Of a stretch of DNA of 35,311 bases, positions 23,831-32,117 are shown piece by piece (position 1 is the stretch's first letter; each line of letters starts with the position of its first letter). The position numbers and the translations under genes are program-made. The DNA lies in assembly GCA_012799825.1 (NCBI GenBank), contig JAAZKK010000079.1, positions 1 through 35,311 on the forward strand, read 5' to 3'. Under the pieces are notes generated by a model. The model saw nothing but the letters and a program-made list of their open reading frames with translations, made no database searches and was not told where the DNA came from. Origin of the DNA: Clostridiaceae bacterium. GTDB taxonomy: Bacteria; Bacillota; Clostridia; Saccharofermentanales; DTU023.

Positions 23831-25405
23831 TTAGTCAGAACGAAAATAAAACACAGCGTCCCCAAACGCAATTCTGCACATCTCCGGCAACAGCTGTACA
23901 GTGTGTTTTTTTATTTTTATTCCATCAATGGTTGTCCCGTTTTTCGACCCCATATCTTCAATAAAAAAGTGGCCGCCACTTCGTGTAATGCGAGCGTGGA
24001 TTCGACTGACGCCTGGATCGTCAAGTGCAAAATCTGCTTTGCGAATGTCACGTCCGATCAGAAAAACGTCAGTTAAGATATACGCGTGCCTACTGTGTTC
24101 TTCTTCGGGTGTGCCTGGAAGGCCTTCAGATAACGAGGCGATGCGGAGTGCATTTTCAGAGAGATCAAGATCTTCGGTCGATTCCTCCTCAAACGCCTCA
24201 TCCGTAAAACCGAATATTCGTCTAAAAAATGAACCCATTATGCTTTCCTCCTTGTGTTGTCGATGCGCCTTTGTCAGATGATGCCGCGATGATACCTGTG
24301 TGCTGGTGTTACTATTCTGTTGATCGTCCTTTCGTGCTCGGGAGTGGCGATTACGAACAGAAAAAAGTGATTTAGAACGTGAAAAATCAGGTTCACATGC
24401 GCTATATCTGAGATTTTTTTGATCGCTATCAATGGAGGTCTTTAGTTCTTTCTGCCGGTACAATTTCAGATGATCATGCTTCCTATTTTTAACAGATTCA
24501 ACATGATCAGAGGATTCAGTCTGCTCATGGAATGCTTTTTGATCCCACTGCCTGTACGACTGCAGATGATCATGCTTCACGTTGTCAAAAGATCCGGTAT
24601 GTGTGGCATAATCCCCGATCAGTCGATTATGCCAAGCGGCTCGATTTTTATTGAGTGTTTCTTCATCCCAATCAAAAACTGCAGCAAACCAGTTCGGAAG
24701 AGCATCAATTTTGTGTTCATCAATCAATTCGTCGACGACTTCATTCAAGTACGATATGGATTTGGCGCTAGGTTGTAGTGTTAAGCCGGAATTAGACTGT
24801 AACTCTAAGTCGGAATTAGTCTGAAATGCCGCGTCGGAATTAGACTGTAATGTCACGTTAGAGGCGTCCCGTAGTTCCGAGTTATAATCGGGCCGATGTG
24901 CCGGTTCAGGTGTGGGCTCCGATGACGAATCAGTGACAAATTGCAACGACAAATCGGAACCAGACCGCAACGCCAAGTCGGATCCATGCTGTAGTACCAA
25001 GTCGGGAAAAGGAAGTGTGACAAGAGAAAGATGCATGCCATCAGAGGAATCCGAAGATAGAAAGATTAAGTCAGGGATCAAAAGTTCCACGATCAATGAG
25101 AAAAGGTGATCACGAAGCAAATCTACCGTCTCGAGGATTTTCTGAAAAAGATCACATCCATTCAGTGTGTGTTCCTTTCTTTCTTCACATATTTGACGTA
25201 AAGAGTAACATCTTGACATTTTGGGTCTGAAGATTATTTCGCCAGAAGTGAGAATACCCCACCACACTGTTTGAAGAAATGGCCAGTTTCCGCTTGTCAG
25301 TGCTGTATCTTGAATGGTGTCTAAAGGTGACTTCAGCCGGCATCCAGTACTTGAAAGACACCAGACGCCGGCAATATTCATCTTGTGAAGCTCTATGCTG
25401 CTCAT
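23831..25405 (-). CDS. Tad-locus protein: DUF6382-like region plus FHA domain
   Basis: Protein of 524 aa, last gene of the Tad operon. The N-terminal 135 residues (SRCYSLRQICEE, LFQKILETVDLLRDHLFSLI, LLIPDLIFLSS) resemble the DUF6382-type domain paired with FHA domains in clostridial Tad loci. The C-terminus (about 445-524) is an FHA phosphothreonine-binding domain with FLIGRDI, VSRIHARI and SKNGTTIDG. Between them is a long disordered part with octapeptide repeats (136-159 and 185-213) and a 32-residue repeat around KHDHL (275-333). It may recruit phosphorylated partners to the pilus machine, but this is inference. It begins five bases after the pilin stop codon, with a weak ribosome binding site. 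Confidence 0.8.
   Translation of the reverse strand: MSSIELHKMNIAGVWCLSSTGCRLKSPLDTIQDTALTSGNWPFLQTVWWGILTSGEIIFRPKMSRCYSLRQICEERKEHTLNGCDLFQKILETVDLLRDHLFSLIVELLIPDLIFLSSDSSDGMHLSLVTLPFPDLVLQHGSDLALRSGSDLSLQFVTDSSSEPTPEPAHRPDYNSELRDASNVTLQSNSDAAFQTNSDLELQSNSGLTLQPSAKSISYLNEVVDELIDEHKIDALPNWFAAVFDWDEETLNKNRAAWHNRLIGDYATHTGSFDNVKHDHLQSYRQWDQKAFHEQTESSDHVESVKNRKHDHLKLYRQKELKTSIDSDQKNLRYSACEPDFSRSKSLFSVRNRHSRARKDDQQNSNTSTQVSSRHHLTKAHRQHKEESIMGSFFRRIFGFTDEAFEEESTEDLDLSENALRIASLSEGLPGTPEEEHSRHAYILTDVFLIGRDIRKADFALDDPGVSRIHARITRSGGHFFIEDMGSKNGTTIDGIKIKKHTVQLLPEMCRIAFGDAVFYFRSD
24407..25000 (-). repeat. Coding repeats in the FHA protein (24-bp and 96-bp units)
   Basis: Three blocks: LVLQHGSD/LALRSGSD/LSLQFVTD (25000-24929), TLQSNSDA/AFQTNSDL/ELQSNSGL (24853-24767), both with 24-bp periods, and a two-copy 96-bp repeat around KHDHL (24583-24407). 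All periods are multiples of three. Confidence 0.75.
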
Positions 25406-25410
25406 GACGG

Positions 25411-25596
25411 TTAAAGCTCGTTGATAATAGACGGCCTAAAGACTTTGTCGATCAATGATCGCGCAAAGGCGATGATATTTTCCCGAAACAACAGCGCAAT
25501 GGTAATTAACACAGCGATAATGATGACCACCTCGATCGTGCCGAACCCATCAAGTAGCAGGCGCTTTTTCTTTTGTTCAATCCTTCTTTTATTCAT
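25411..25596 (-). CDS. Flp1-like type IVb pilin
   Basis: Small pilin of 61 aa, the expected main subunit of the Tad pilus. A basic leader ends in DG, followed by FGTIE: cleavage after Gly17 would place Phe at +1 and Glu22 at +5, the class rule for type IV prepilins. A hydrophobic helix (EVVIIIAVLITIALLF) follows. An excellent AGGAGGTG ribosome binding site precedes ATG 25596. No prepilin peptidase is present in the window, so it must be encoded elsewhere. Confidence 0.88.
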   Translation of the reverse strand: MNKRRIEQKKKRLLLDGFGTIEVVIIIAVLITIALLFRENIIAFARSLIDKVFRPSIINEL

Positions 25597-25614
25597 AAAT
25601 CACACCTCCTGAAT

Positions 25615-25829
25615 GTTCATGTCTGTCAAAGCTACAGCGCCTCGACAGCCTATTTCAGTTCTTTCTTCTGCTTACCATGCTTATCCACTGAATTCTCATG
25701 TCCGCTAGGTCGACGGAGCTTCTCCGAGCTATTCGTAATCTTTCTTTGTCCTTTCATGCTCATTCCGCTCAATGCTCATGTTTGCCAAGTCGACGGAGCT
25801 TCTCCGACCTCTTTCCATTCCTACTCGAC
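25615..25829. repeat. Tandem repeat, 80-bp period, three copies
   Basis: Copies start at 25615, 25695 and 25775, exactly 80 bp apart. The last two share GTCGACGGAGCTTCTCCGA, itself a partial palindrome. The array lies directly upstream of the pilin ribosome binding site in the 514-bp gap 25597-26110. Confidence 0.8.
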
Positions 25830-25960
25830 GAAAACGAGCGCTCTTTCTTTCTTAAGTGATTCACTGATAACAGTATGTCGGTGAAGCGATGAGTTTTTCT
25901 AAACGATTACCTACCGTTGGGTGTCAATAGGCGACAATTTGACAAAATCAGTTAAATGAT

Positions 25961-26110
25961 TTTTAGTTCGTTGCCTATAGGGAGCGTTTTGACAGGCAAC
26001 CAGCTTGCCACATTTTTTCAAGTTTTAGTTCATTGCCCATAGGGAACGTTTCGTGTGAGCAACATAATTGACAGACACGTCGCCTTTAGTTCATTGTCAG
26101 TAGTGAGCGT
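25961..26110. repeat. Tandem repeat, 61-62-bp period, three copies
   Basis: TTTTAGTTCATTGCCYATAGGGA-type units start at about 25961, 26023 and 26084, and the last runs into the stop codon region of the tadBC gene. A further diverged copy may lie at 25910-25945. With the 80-bp array it fills most of the tadBC-pilin gap; no terminator or gene is seen there. Confidence 0.75.
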
Positions 26111-27874
26111 TTAGCTAAATGAGCGCATGCTGAGGATCGCCGGGAGCACGACAGTAGCCATGACAACCATGAGATCTATCGCCATTGGCAGGGTCAGCAA
26201 AAGAGAGCGTTGTTCAGCGCGTCCTCGGATGGCATCGCGATAGAGCTGACGGCCGCGCTCCGCCTGCATGTGAATGAGATCTAGGATCTCGCGTCCGCCT
26301 TCACGTTCGTAACGAGCCATGAGATGGAGCGCCGCTTGGATTTCCGGCAGCGGGCAGCGTTCTGCGAGGTGCTGAGCGGCCATCGCACTGTTAAAGCCGG
26401 TATCAAGTCGAAGGACAGCTTGCCGAAGATCAGACGCGACGGGGTTTTGCCTTTGTGTGCGCGTTTGAGGGAGAGCGACCTGCGCGACGATGCGCAACGC
26501 ACGATCAAGCGTAAGCCCGCTTTCAAGCAAGATATAGAGCGTATTGATCACGGATGGATAGTGAAAACGATATTCCTCTCTTCGCTTACTGGTTGCCGAA
26601 GCAACGGAGAGGTCGCGGAGAAGAGGGATAATGAGAACGATCAACAAAACAACAAGCGGATGAGGTCGACTCGAAAAAGCAATAACAACAGCCATCGCGG
26701 TGCCTATCGAGAGATCATACACTTTCTGATTCATGTACCGCGCCCACGCAGCATCTTGATCATCCGCCGGAAGACAAACTGCCGAAGCCAACGATAGACC
26801 GAGCTGTCCGGGAAGAACATCGAGATAAATTTTAGAAAGGAGACGTGCCACAGGGGACATCGTATCCGGCAATGATTTTCGTTTCTTCTGTTTTTTCTTA
26901 GGCGGTTTTTTCATGGCAGTTTTTTTCGGCGCGAGAGCTGTAAATAGTATAAAAATGGCGACCATCGCCATGATATAAAGCACGGCCATGGGGAGTGTAA
27001 TCGTTTCCGGAGAGAGGCTGCCGCTATAGGTGCCGGAAGCATTATTGACAAATTGCGCCATCACAAAGGGAATGAGGGACAAAATAACAGCTTCACTCGT
27101 ATTGCCTCGGCGCTCGTGCGCGACCTCAATCTTGGCATTGATCTGCGCCGTCAAATCGTGGTGTGTTTGCCTAACATAAACGTCGATCTTCCCTCCAAGA
27201 TTTGAAAGAAGAGAAAGAATCGTAAAATCACGCTGGCAGTTTGGGAGATTGACGTCACGAACAAAGGCAGTCAAAGCCGGGCGCAAGGCCATCTGTGCCT
27301 GAAGATTGTTGGTAAGACGCTTCAATGCGCGAGCAACGGCATTGCGGTGTCCGATTTGTTCGGTGACCGGATTTACCGCGGAGGCGAGTGCCTTTTCAAG
27401 GGGGATTCCTGCAGACAGTCGTGTGTTGAGATAGCCTAAAAGATGCTGATATTGAATGAGAAGCATATCTTCCTCACGACGCCGAAAATAAATAAATAAA
27501 CCGGTTCCCAAAAGCAAAGCTCCTAGAATGGCCGCTACCCATCCCTCCGGCACTGTTCCGAGGAAGGCCATGGCGCCAAGGCGCGCGGGAAGAACGGCTA
27601 GCAACAACCACTGTCCCCAAGCAATGAATTGTCGTATCGCATTTTGAGGAATTGATGAGTAGGCACGCTGACGTCGGCTGCGCAAGTGTTTTGAAAGGCG
27701 ATTGCGTTTGACTATGCGCGGTTCGTGCGAATAAGCAGGCGATTTTGCTTTTACCGCAATTTTTGCTGATCCCGTCTTTTGACGTGATTTTGGTGAGCGG
27801 CGTGTCCGCCTAGAAGCTTTATCTTTCCTTCGGCGTGATTTTGGCGACCCGAAGAGTGTTCTGCGATTTTTCAT
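26111..27874 (-). CDS. Fused TadB-TadC inner-membrane platform protein
   Basis: Protein of 587 aa that contains two type II secretion F-type halves, normally separate TadB and TadC proteins of about 300 aa. After a very basic N-terminus (about residues 1-75), the first half has two helices and the block QYQHLLGYLNTRLSAGIPLEKAL, ending in helices near 290-320. A lysine-rich linker (APKKTAMKKPPKKKQKKRK) joins the second half with the matching block HYPSVINTLYILLESGLTLDRAL and a final helix ending LPAILSMRSFS. It would form the membrane platform that TadA drives. I start at ATG 27874 because AAAGGAG lies six bases upstream; the frame stays open to 28045 through a degenerate repeat of the start region. 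Confidence 0.85.
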   Translation of the reverse strand: MKNRRTLFGSPKSRRRKDKASRRTRRSPKSRQKTGSAKIAVKAKSPAYSHEPRIVKRNRLSKHLRSRRQRAYSSIPQNAIRQFIAWGQWLLLAVLPARLGAMAFLGTVPEGWVAAILGALLLGTGLFIYFRRREEDMLLIQYQHLLGYLNTRLSAGIPLEKALASAVNPVTEQIGHRNAVARALKRLTNNLQAQMALRPALTAFVRDVNLPNCQRDFTILSLLSNLGGKIDVYVRQTHHDLTAQINAKIEVAHERRGNTSEAVILSLIPFVMAQFVNNASGTYSGSLSPETITLPMAVLYIMAMVAIFILFTALAPKKTAMKKPPKKKQKKRKSLPDTMSPVARLLSKIYLDVLPGQLGLSLASAVCLPADDQDAAWARYMNQKVYDLSIGTAMAVVIAFSSRPHPLVVLLIVLIIPLLRDLSVASATSKRREEYRFHYPSVINTLYILLESGLTLDRALRIVAQVALPQTRTQRQNPVASDLRQAVLRLDTGFNSAMAAQHLAERCPLPEIQAALHLMARYEREGGREILDLIHMQAERGRQLYRDAIRGRAEQRSLLLTLPMAIDLMVVMATVVLPAILSMRSFS

Positions 27875-28075
27875 GCAAACTCCTTTGCTGTCGACGAGGC
27901 AACTTGAGAAGGCTAACTTGTTCCTAGTGATCTGAGCGACCCGAACGGCACACTGCGATTTTTTGGGAGCTCCTTTACTGGTGACGTGTCTTCCCAAGAG
28001 GTTTGTCTTCCTTTTTGGCGTGATTTTGGTGAACGGTGTATCCAACTAGGATGTTTGTCTTTCCTTCGGCGATTG
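27783..28075. repeat. Degenerate repeats around the tadBC start and tadA end
   Basis: A 92-bp unit beginning GCGACCCGAA occurs at 27844 and 27936. The first carries the true ribosome binding site and ATG of tadBC. In the second the AAAGGAG is kept but the ATG is lost (CCC before the conserved AAAAATCGCAG). CGTGATTTTGGTGA occurs at 27783 and 28019, and CTTTCCTTCGGCG at the 3' end of tadA and inside tadBC. Confidence 0.7.
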
Positions 28076-29224
28076 AACCATCCGAGATGCTTTCAAGGTA
28101 GGTGTAAGACAATAGATGGTCTCAATCTGAAAATGATCGCGTTCAAAGCCTCTGATGGCGCTGATTTCTGCGACGCGTCGTCGCCCATCGGGCAGTCGGA
28201 TAAGGTGCATTATAAGGTCGATCGATGACGCAACCATGTGACGACATGCTTCCCAAGGGAGACCTGATGCGGTCATAAGAAGAAGGGAAAGGCGATCCAA
28301 CATGTCAGGAATTCCGTTGCCGTGTCCGGTCGACATTGACCCCGGATGCCCCGTCTGCATCGCCTGAATCATTTCGTACGCCTCATTCCCCCGAACCTCA
28401 CCGACAATAATGCGGTCAGGACGAAGCCTAAGCGAAGATCGGATAAGATCGGAAAGCGTGATGGCGCCGACGCCATCTACAGCCGACGCTCTAGCCTCCA
28501 GGCGCACTAGATTATGCCGACCGCTGAGTTCAAGCTCCGCGGCGTCTTCAATGGTGACAATGCGCTCCTCTTCCGGAATAAAAGCAGCCAGAGCATTGAG
28601 AAAAGTAGTTTTACCGGATGCTGTGCCGCCACTGATAAATATGTTTTTACGAGATTGAACGGCCTCTTTCAAAAAATGGGCATCCTTCTTGCGGAGTGTG
28701 CCGTTCTCGATCAGTGCCTCCATCGTCGGCAGAATGCCTGTGAAACGTCGAATAGAGAGCACGGGACCATCCGGAGCGGCGGGAGGAAGGATGGCATGCA
28801 CACGCGATCCATCAGCCAGTCGCATGTCAGCAATCGGAGAACGCTCGTGAACGAGTTTGTTCGCGCTTCCGAAATATCGGCTGATGACGTGTGTAAGATG
28901 CGCCGGCGAGTCAAACGCAAGATTGGTTTTCTCTATTTTCCCTCCGCGTTCAATGTAGATTTGCGAGGGATTATTCACCATGATTTCTGTAATGTCAGGA
29001 GACTCAATCAGAGGTTGCAAAATATCAAGTCCTCGCATGGCATTGAAGATGCTCGAGATCAGCTCAGACTTTTCGGAGACGGTCATGGCGGATCCCTGAG
29101 TCCGAATGGCGACTTCAGCGGCGATAATGCGCCGAAGTTCAGTATCGGAGGGCTCATGCTCCGGATTCATATAAGTTGCGATTCTGTTGATCCATTTCTG
29201 CTTCTCGCGATGTCCAATTTTCAT
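28046..29224 (-). CDS. tadA: Tad pilus assembly ATPase TadA/CpaF
   Basis: Secretion ATPase (GspE/PilT superfamily, CpaF subgroup) of 392 aa that powers pilus assembly from the cytoplasmic face. Order: N-terminal domain with PLIESPDITEIMVN (71-84), Walker A SGGTASGKTT (198-207), Asp box IEDAAELEL (225-233), Walker B IIVGEVRG (272-279) and the His box TGHPGSMSTGHGN (291-303). GGAGG precedes ATG 29224, which overlaps the stop codon of the upstream gene as ATGA. The last residues (SPKERQTS) are encoded by part of the repeat that extends into tadBC. Confidence 0.95.
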   Translation of the reverse strand: MKIGHREKQKWINRIATYMNPEHEPSDTELRRIIAAEVAIRTQGSAMTVSEKSELISSIFNAMRGLDILQPLIESPDITEIMVNNPSQIYIERGGKIEKTNLAFDSPAHLTHVISRYFGSANKLVHERSPIADMRLADGSRVHAILPPAAPDGPVLSIRRFTGILPTMEALIENGTLRKKDAHFLKEAVQSRKNIFISGGTASGKTTFLNALAAFIPEEERIVTIEDAAELELSGRHNLVRLEARASAVDGVGAITLSDLIRSSLRLRPDRIIVGEVRGNEAYEMIQAMQTGHPGSMSTGHGNGIPDMLDRLSLLLMTASGLPWEACRHMVASSIDLIMHLIRLPDGRRRVAEISAIRGFERDHFQIETIYCLTPTLKASRMVQSPKERQTS

Positions 29225-30303
29225 GTTCGCACCTCCATTTCGTGTTTGGCGGAGCGAGGAAGTTCCAAGATGTCACATTCGGCGGGCAGTTCGGCGAGAA
29301 AAAGACTTAGTTCGCGGCGTGCGATCGCCGAAGCTGAAGACTCGACTTCGTCAGGTGTTTCAACATATATGAAGTCGCAAAATGACGCGATGGCTTGGCG
29401 TTTTTTCAATGGCAATCCTCGCGAATCGATCCAAACGATCATCTTTTCGTCCCGTGAGCGCGCGTATGATCGGATGACCTGCAAAAGTTGGCGCAGTGTC
29501 TCGCGCGTGCAGGAAATCAGATCGTCGGCACGTTCGGGAAGACGAAAAGTGTAATATCCGTTTTCATGCCAGTAAAGCCAGCGTCCAAGTTGAGAATCCT
29601 GCGGAGGATCATGTGCATTGACGCGATCGATCAGGTCGCCAAGTGTTCTTCCAGGGCCGTGCTGAAATGGCTCAGTCATGCGATAGAGCGGCATGATGGG
29701 CACGTACAAAAGGGTGATTCCTTCTACGATAGCGCGATGCATCACAAATCGACAGGCGCGTTCTGCGAACGATTCAGAAAAAGCGAGCAAGGTACCGGTT
29801 TGTGACAATCCGTTATCCGGCGAGTCTGACCTTCGCGCGTCATTTGGCAACAAGGAAAGCAATCTCCGATGGATGTCGGAAACCGCAGAAAATCGTGAGA
29901 TTATTTTGGATTCCTTTAGGCAGATGTCGTTGCTGAAATGAAAGATCGTAATATTATCAGCACACGGGCGAAAAACAGGGCATAGATCGTAGAATTGTCT
30001 TGTGTCAATTGTCTCGGGGAGAATTACAGCAAAAAGTCGCGCGGGGAGAAAGCGCGCCAGTTCTCTTGACGTTGAGTGTTCAAGGCAGTTTGTTGTGCCG
30101 CGCAGTCCAAGACGTCCGTTCGAGTCGTATACATATTCAAACGAAGGTGGAAGTGTACCGTTTTTTGTTTGGTCAAACAGGGCATGAACATCGACAATAA
30201 TGAGGTCATAGGCGTTGCTCATCATCGCTTCACGCTTCAGTTGCAGCTCTAACCTTGTAAGAAAATCAGCGTGGTGATCAGCGATCAGTACAATAGGTTT
30301 CAT
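29221..30303 (-). CDS. Divergent TadZ/CpaE-like protein without P-loop
   Basis: Protein of 360 aa, first gene of the Tad operon. By position it corresponds to TadZ/CpaE, a receiver-like plus ParA/MinD-like protein that localises the pilus machine. The N-terminus (PIVLIADHHADFLTRLELQL) looks like a receiver-type strand-helix start. Later blocks GRTLGDLIDRVNA, YYTFRLPERADDLISC, RETLRQLLQVIRSYA and KMIVWIDSRGLP follow the order seen in clostridial CpaE-like proteins. I find no GKGGxGKT-type Walker A, so it is probably not an active ATPase. GAGAGGA precedes ATG 30303. Assignment rests on context and weak similarity. Confidence 0.6.
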   Translation of the reverse strand: MKPIVLIADHHADFLTRLELQLKREAMMSNAYDLIIVDVHALFDQTKNGTLPPSFEYVYDSNGRLGLRGTTNCLEHSTSRELARFLPARLFAVILPETIDTRQFYDLCPVFRPCADNITIFHFSNDICLKESKIISRFSAVSDIHRRLLSLLPNDARRSDSPDNGLSQTGTLLAFSESFAERACRFVMHRAIVEGITLLYVPIMPLYRMTEPFQHGPGRTLGDLIDRVNAHDPPQDSQLGRWLYWHENGYYTFRLPERADDLISCTRETLRQLLQVIRSYARSRDEKMIVWIDSRGLPLKKRQAIASFCDFIYVETPDEVESSASAIARRELSLFLAELPAECDILELPRSAKHEMEVRT

Positions 30304-30679
30304 GAACGTTCCTCTCTAGCGTGAATACAAAAATGTGTCATACGGATGGCATAGACCAAATTTTTTCCCGCAGTATCTTCTTTCCTATTTCTATATCGAT
30401 TCGGTTCTGTGGACGCTATATTTATCGTGAAGGATTGTGGTGAGGAACAAGATCACTTTTTTCCACTGTGAGCTACCATTAGACGTCAATTTGTCGAAAA
30501 ACATCAAAAAAGTGCGACAAAGGATTATGATATAGTAAGTGCCAAGGTTTTCAGCGTGCTCATGATAACCCGTTTTTTCGGAGTGACTGACGAGGCCGAT
30601 TTGACTGAGAGGAAAGCTTTGACGCAAACTTTCAAAAGAAAGAACGTGTGTATTACGTGGAAAAGAGAGGAGTTTAGAC
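30304..30679. other. Divergent promoter region, Tad operon and metK
   Basis: A 376-bp gap between divergent genes. It contains a perfect inverted repeat TTTGTCG/CGACAAA (30490-30496 and 30515-30521, 18-nt spacer) directly before a -10-like TATGATATAGT (30526-30536) pointing to metK. No clear -35 partner is seen. I looked for S-box, SMK-box and other SAM riboswitch hallmarks and saw none. The inverted repeat is a possible operator. Confidence 0.4.
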
Positions 30680-31855
30680 ATGACAGCCGGTAATAATACT
30701 TGGCTTTTTACATCAGAATCAATTACAGAGGGACATCCTGATAAAATTTGTGACCAGATTGCGGATGCGGTACTTGATGAACTTATCAGGAATGACAAGG
30801 ACGCGCGCGTCGCCTGTGAAGTGATCGCGACGACGGGTCTTGTTCTTGTTATGGGCGAGATTACGACCACCGGATACGCGGATATTCCTTCCATTGCTCG
30901 AGAGACGATCCGCCGCATCGGTTATAGCGGCAGTCGATTCGGCTTTGACGCGGATTCGTGTGCCGTGTTGACATCAATCGATGAGCAGTCAACAGATATC
31001 GCGATGGGTGTCGACATTGCTAAAGAGGCGCGGGACGGCGAGATGAACCAAAGTTTGGGTGCCGGCGATCAGGGGATCATGTTCGGATTTGCAAACAGTG
31101 ATACGCCGGAGCTGATGCCCATGCCTATTACGCTCGCACACCGTCTGTCGCGACAGCTTGCGATTGTGCGCAAAACAGGTGAAGCCAAGACCTTTTGTCC
31201 GGATGGCAAATCGCAGGTGACCGTTCGCTATGAGAATGAAAAACCGGTGCACATCGATGTTGTTGTCATTTCAACGCAACATCACGCTAAAAGCGATATC
31301 GAGGAAGTGCGTCAGGAAGTTGAGGATCTGGTTATTTATCCGATGCTCGCAGGCGACCTTTTTGACAAAGATACGAAGATATTTATCAATCCGACTGGTC
31401 GTTTTGTGATCGGAGGGCCGCAAGGCGATACAGGGCTTACAGGGCGCAAAATAATATGTGACACGTACGGGGGCTTCGGACATCATGGGGGCGGTGCCTT
31501 TTCCGGGAAAGATCCCACGAAAGTTGACCGATCAGCGGCTTATGCGGCGCGTTATATCGCCAAAAATATCGTTGCCGCCGGATATGCGCGTCATTGCGAG
31601 GTGCACTTGGCATACGTGATCGGTGTCGCACAACCAGTCTCGGTAACGGTTTCGACTTTTGGAAGCGGAAGTTGCTTTTCTGATGAGCAATTGAGCTCAC
31701 GTGTGCGAGAGGTTTTTGACCTTCGGCCGGAATCCATTATTGAGAGATTTGACCTTCGCCGTCCGATTTATGCGCAGCTATCAAACTACGGCCATTTCGG
31801 ACGACCGGAGCTCGATCTCCCTTGGGAACGGTTAGATGCTGTTGATCTGATCTGA
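30680..31855 (+). CDS. metK: S-adenosylmethionine synthase
   Basis: Cytosolic enzyme of 391 aa making S-adenosylmethionine from methionine and ATP. Family blocks are [24 protein letters not shown] (N-terminus), [10 protein letters not shown], and the ATP/phosphate loop [32 protein letters not shown] precedes ATG 30680. A 43-codon open frame without ribosome binding site overlaps its start. An intrinsic terminator follows. Confidence 0.97.
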   Translation: MTAGNNTWLFTSESITEGHPDKICDQIADAVLDELIRNDKDARVACEVIATTGLVLVMGEITTTGYADIPSIARETIRRIGYSGSRFGFDADSCAVLTSIDEQSTDIAMGVDIAKEARDGEMNQSLGAGDQGIMFGFANSDTPELMPMPITLAHRLSRQLAIVRKTGEAKTFCPDGKSQVTVRYENEKPVHIDVVVISTQHHAKSDIEEVRQEVEDLVIYPMLAGDLFDKDTKIFINPTGRFVIGGPQGDTGLTGRKIICDTYGGFGHHGGGAFSGKDPTKVDRSAAYAARYIAKNIVAAGYARHCEVHLAYVIGVAQPVSVTVSTFGSGSCFSDEQLSSRVREVFDLRPESIIERFDLRRPIYAQLSNYGHFGRPELDLPWERLDAVDLI

Positions 31856-31877
31856 TGCGGTGATTCGCGATCAGAAG

Positions 31878-31909
31878 AGCGGCGGTTCATGACAGGAGCC
31901 GCCGCTTTT
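31878..31909 (+). terminator. Intrinsic terminator of metK
   Basis: AGCGGCGG (31878-31885) pairs with CCGCCGCT (31899-31906) with a 13-nt loop, followed by TTTTCTTC, 23 bp past the metK stop codon. Confidence 0.85.
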
Positions 31910-32065
31910 CTTCGACAGCAATCAATATGAGCCGATAGAGTGTGATGGAACAGCAAAATGGTGTGCAGTAGCAGAGAACACAAAGCAGCAAAGAAGATGG
32001 AGTAACAGGGTACACAGATAAACAAGCGACGAGGAGAAGTAAAGTGCGCGCGGTTTGTAGAATAA

Positions 32066-32074
32066 TGTGGATAA
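32066..32074 (-). promoter_or_regulatory. Single consensus DnaA box
   Basis: TGTGGATAA on the plus strand is a perfect TTATCCACA on the minus strand, 44 bp upstream of the recD2 start. It may be a DnaA regulatory site or chance. Confidence 0.3.
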
Positions 32075-32117
32075 GTAAAGATCTTGAAATAACAGAATAA
32101 CGCGGAGTTGTAGAGCA

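Noticed and set aside
25615-26110. Possible CRISPR or attachment-site repeats before the pilin gene
   Set aside because: Copies abut head to tail with periods of 80 and 61-62 bp and decay gradually, which fits tandem duplication rather than CRISPR or att sites.
28514-29554. 346-codon plus-strand frame opposite tadA and the TadZ-like gene
   Set aside because: Antisense shadow; both minus-strand genes have family motifs and ribosome binding sites.
30562-30693. 43-codon plus-strand frame overlapping the metK start
   Set aside because: No ribosome binding site and no hydrophobic or regulatory pattern; metK has its own strong site.
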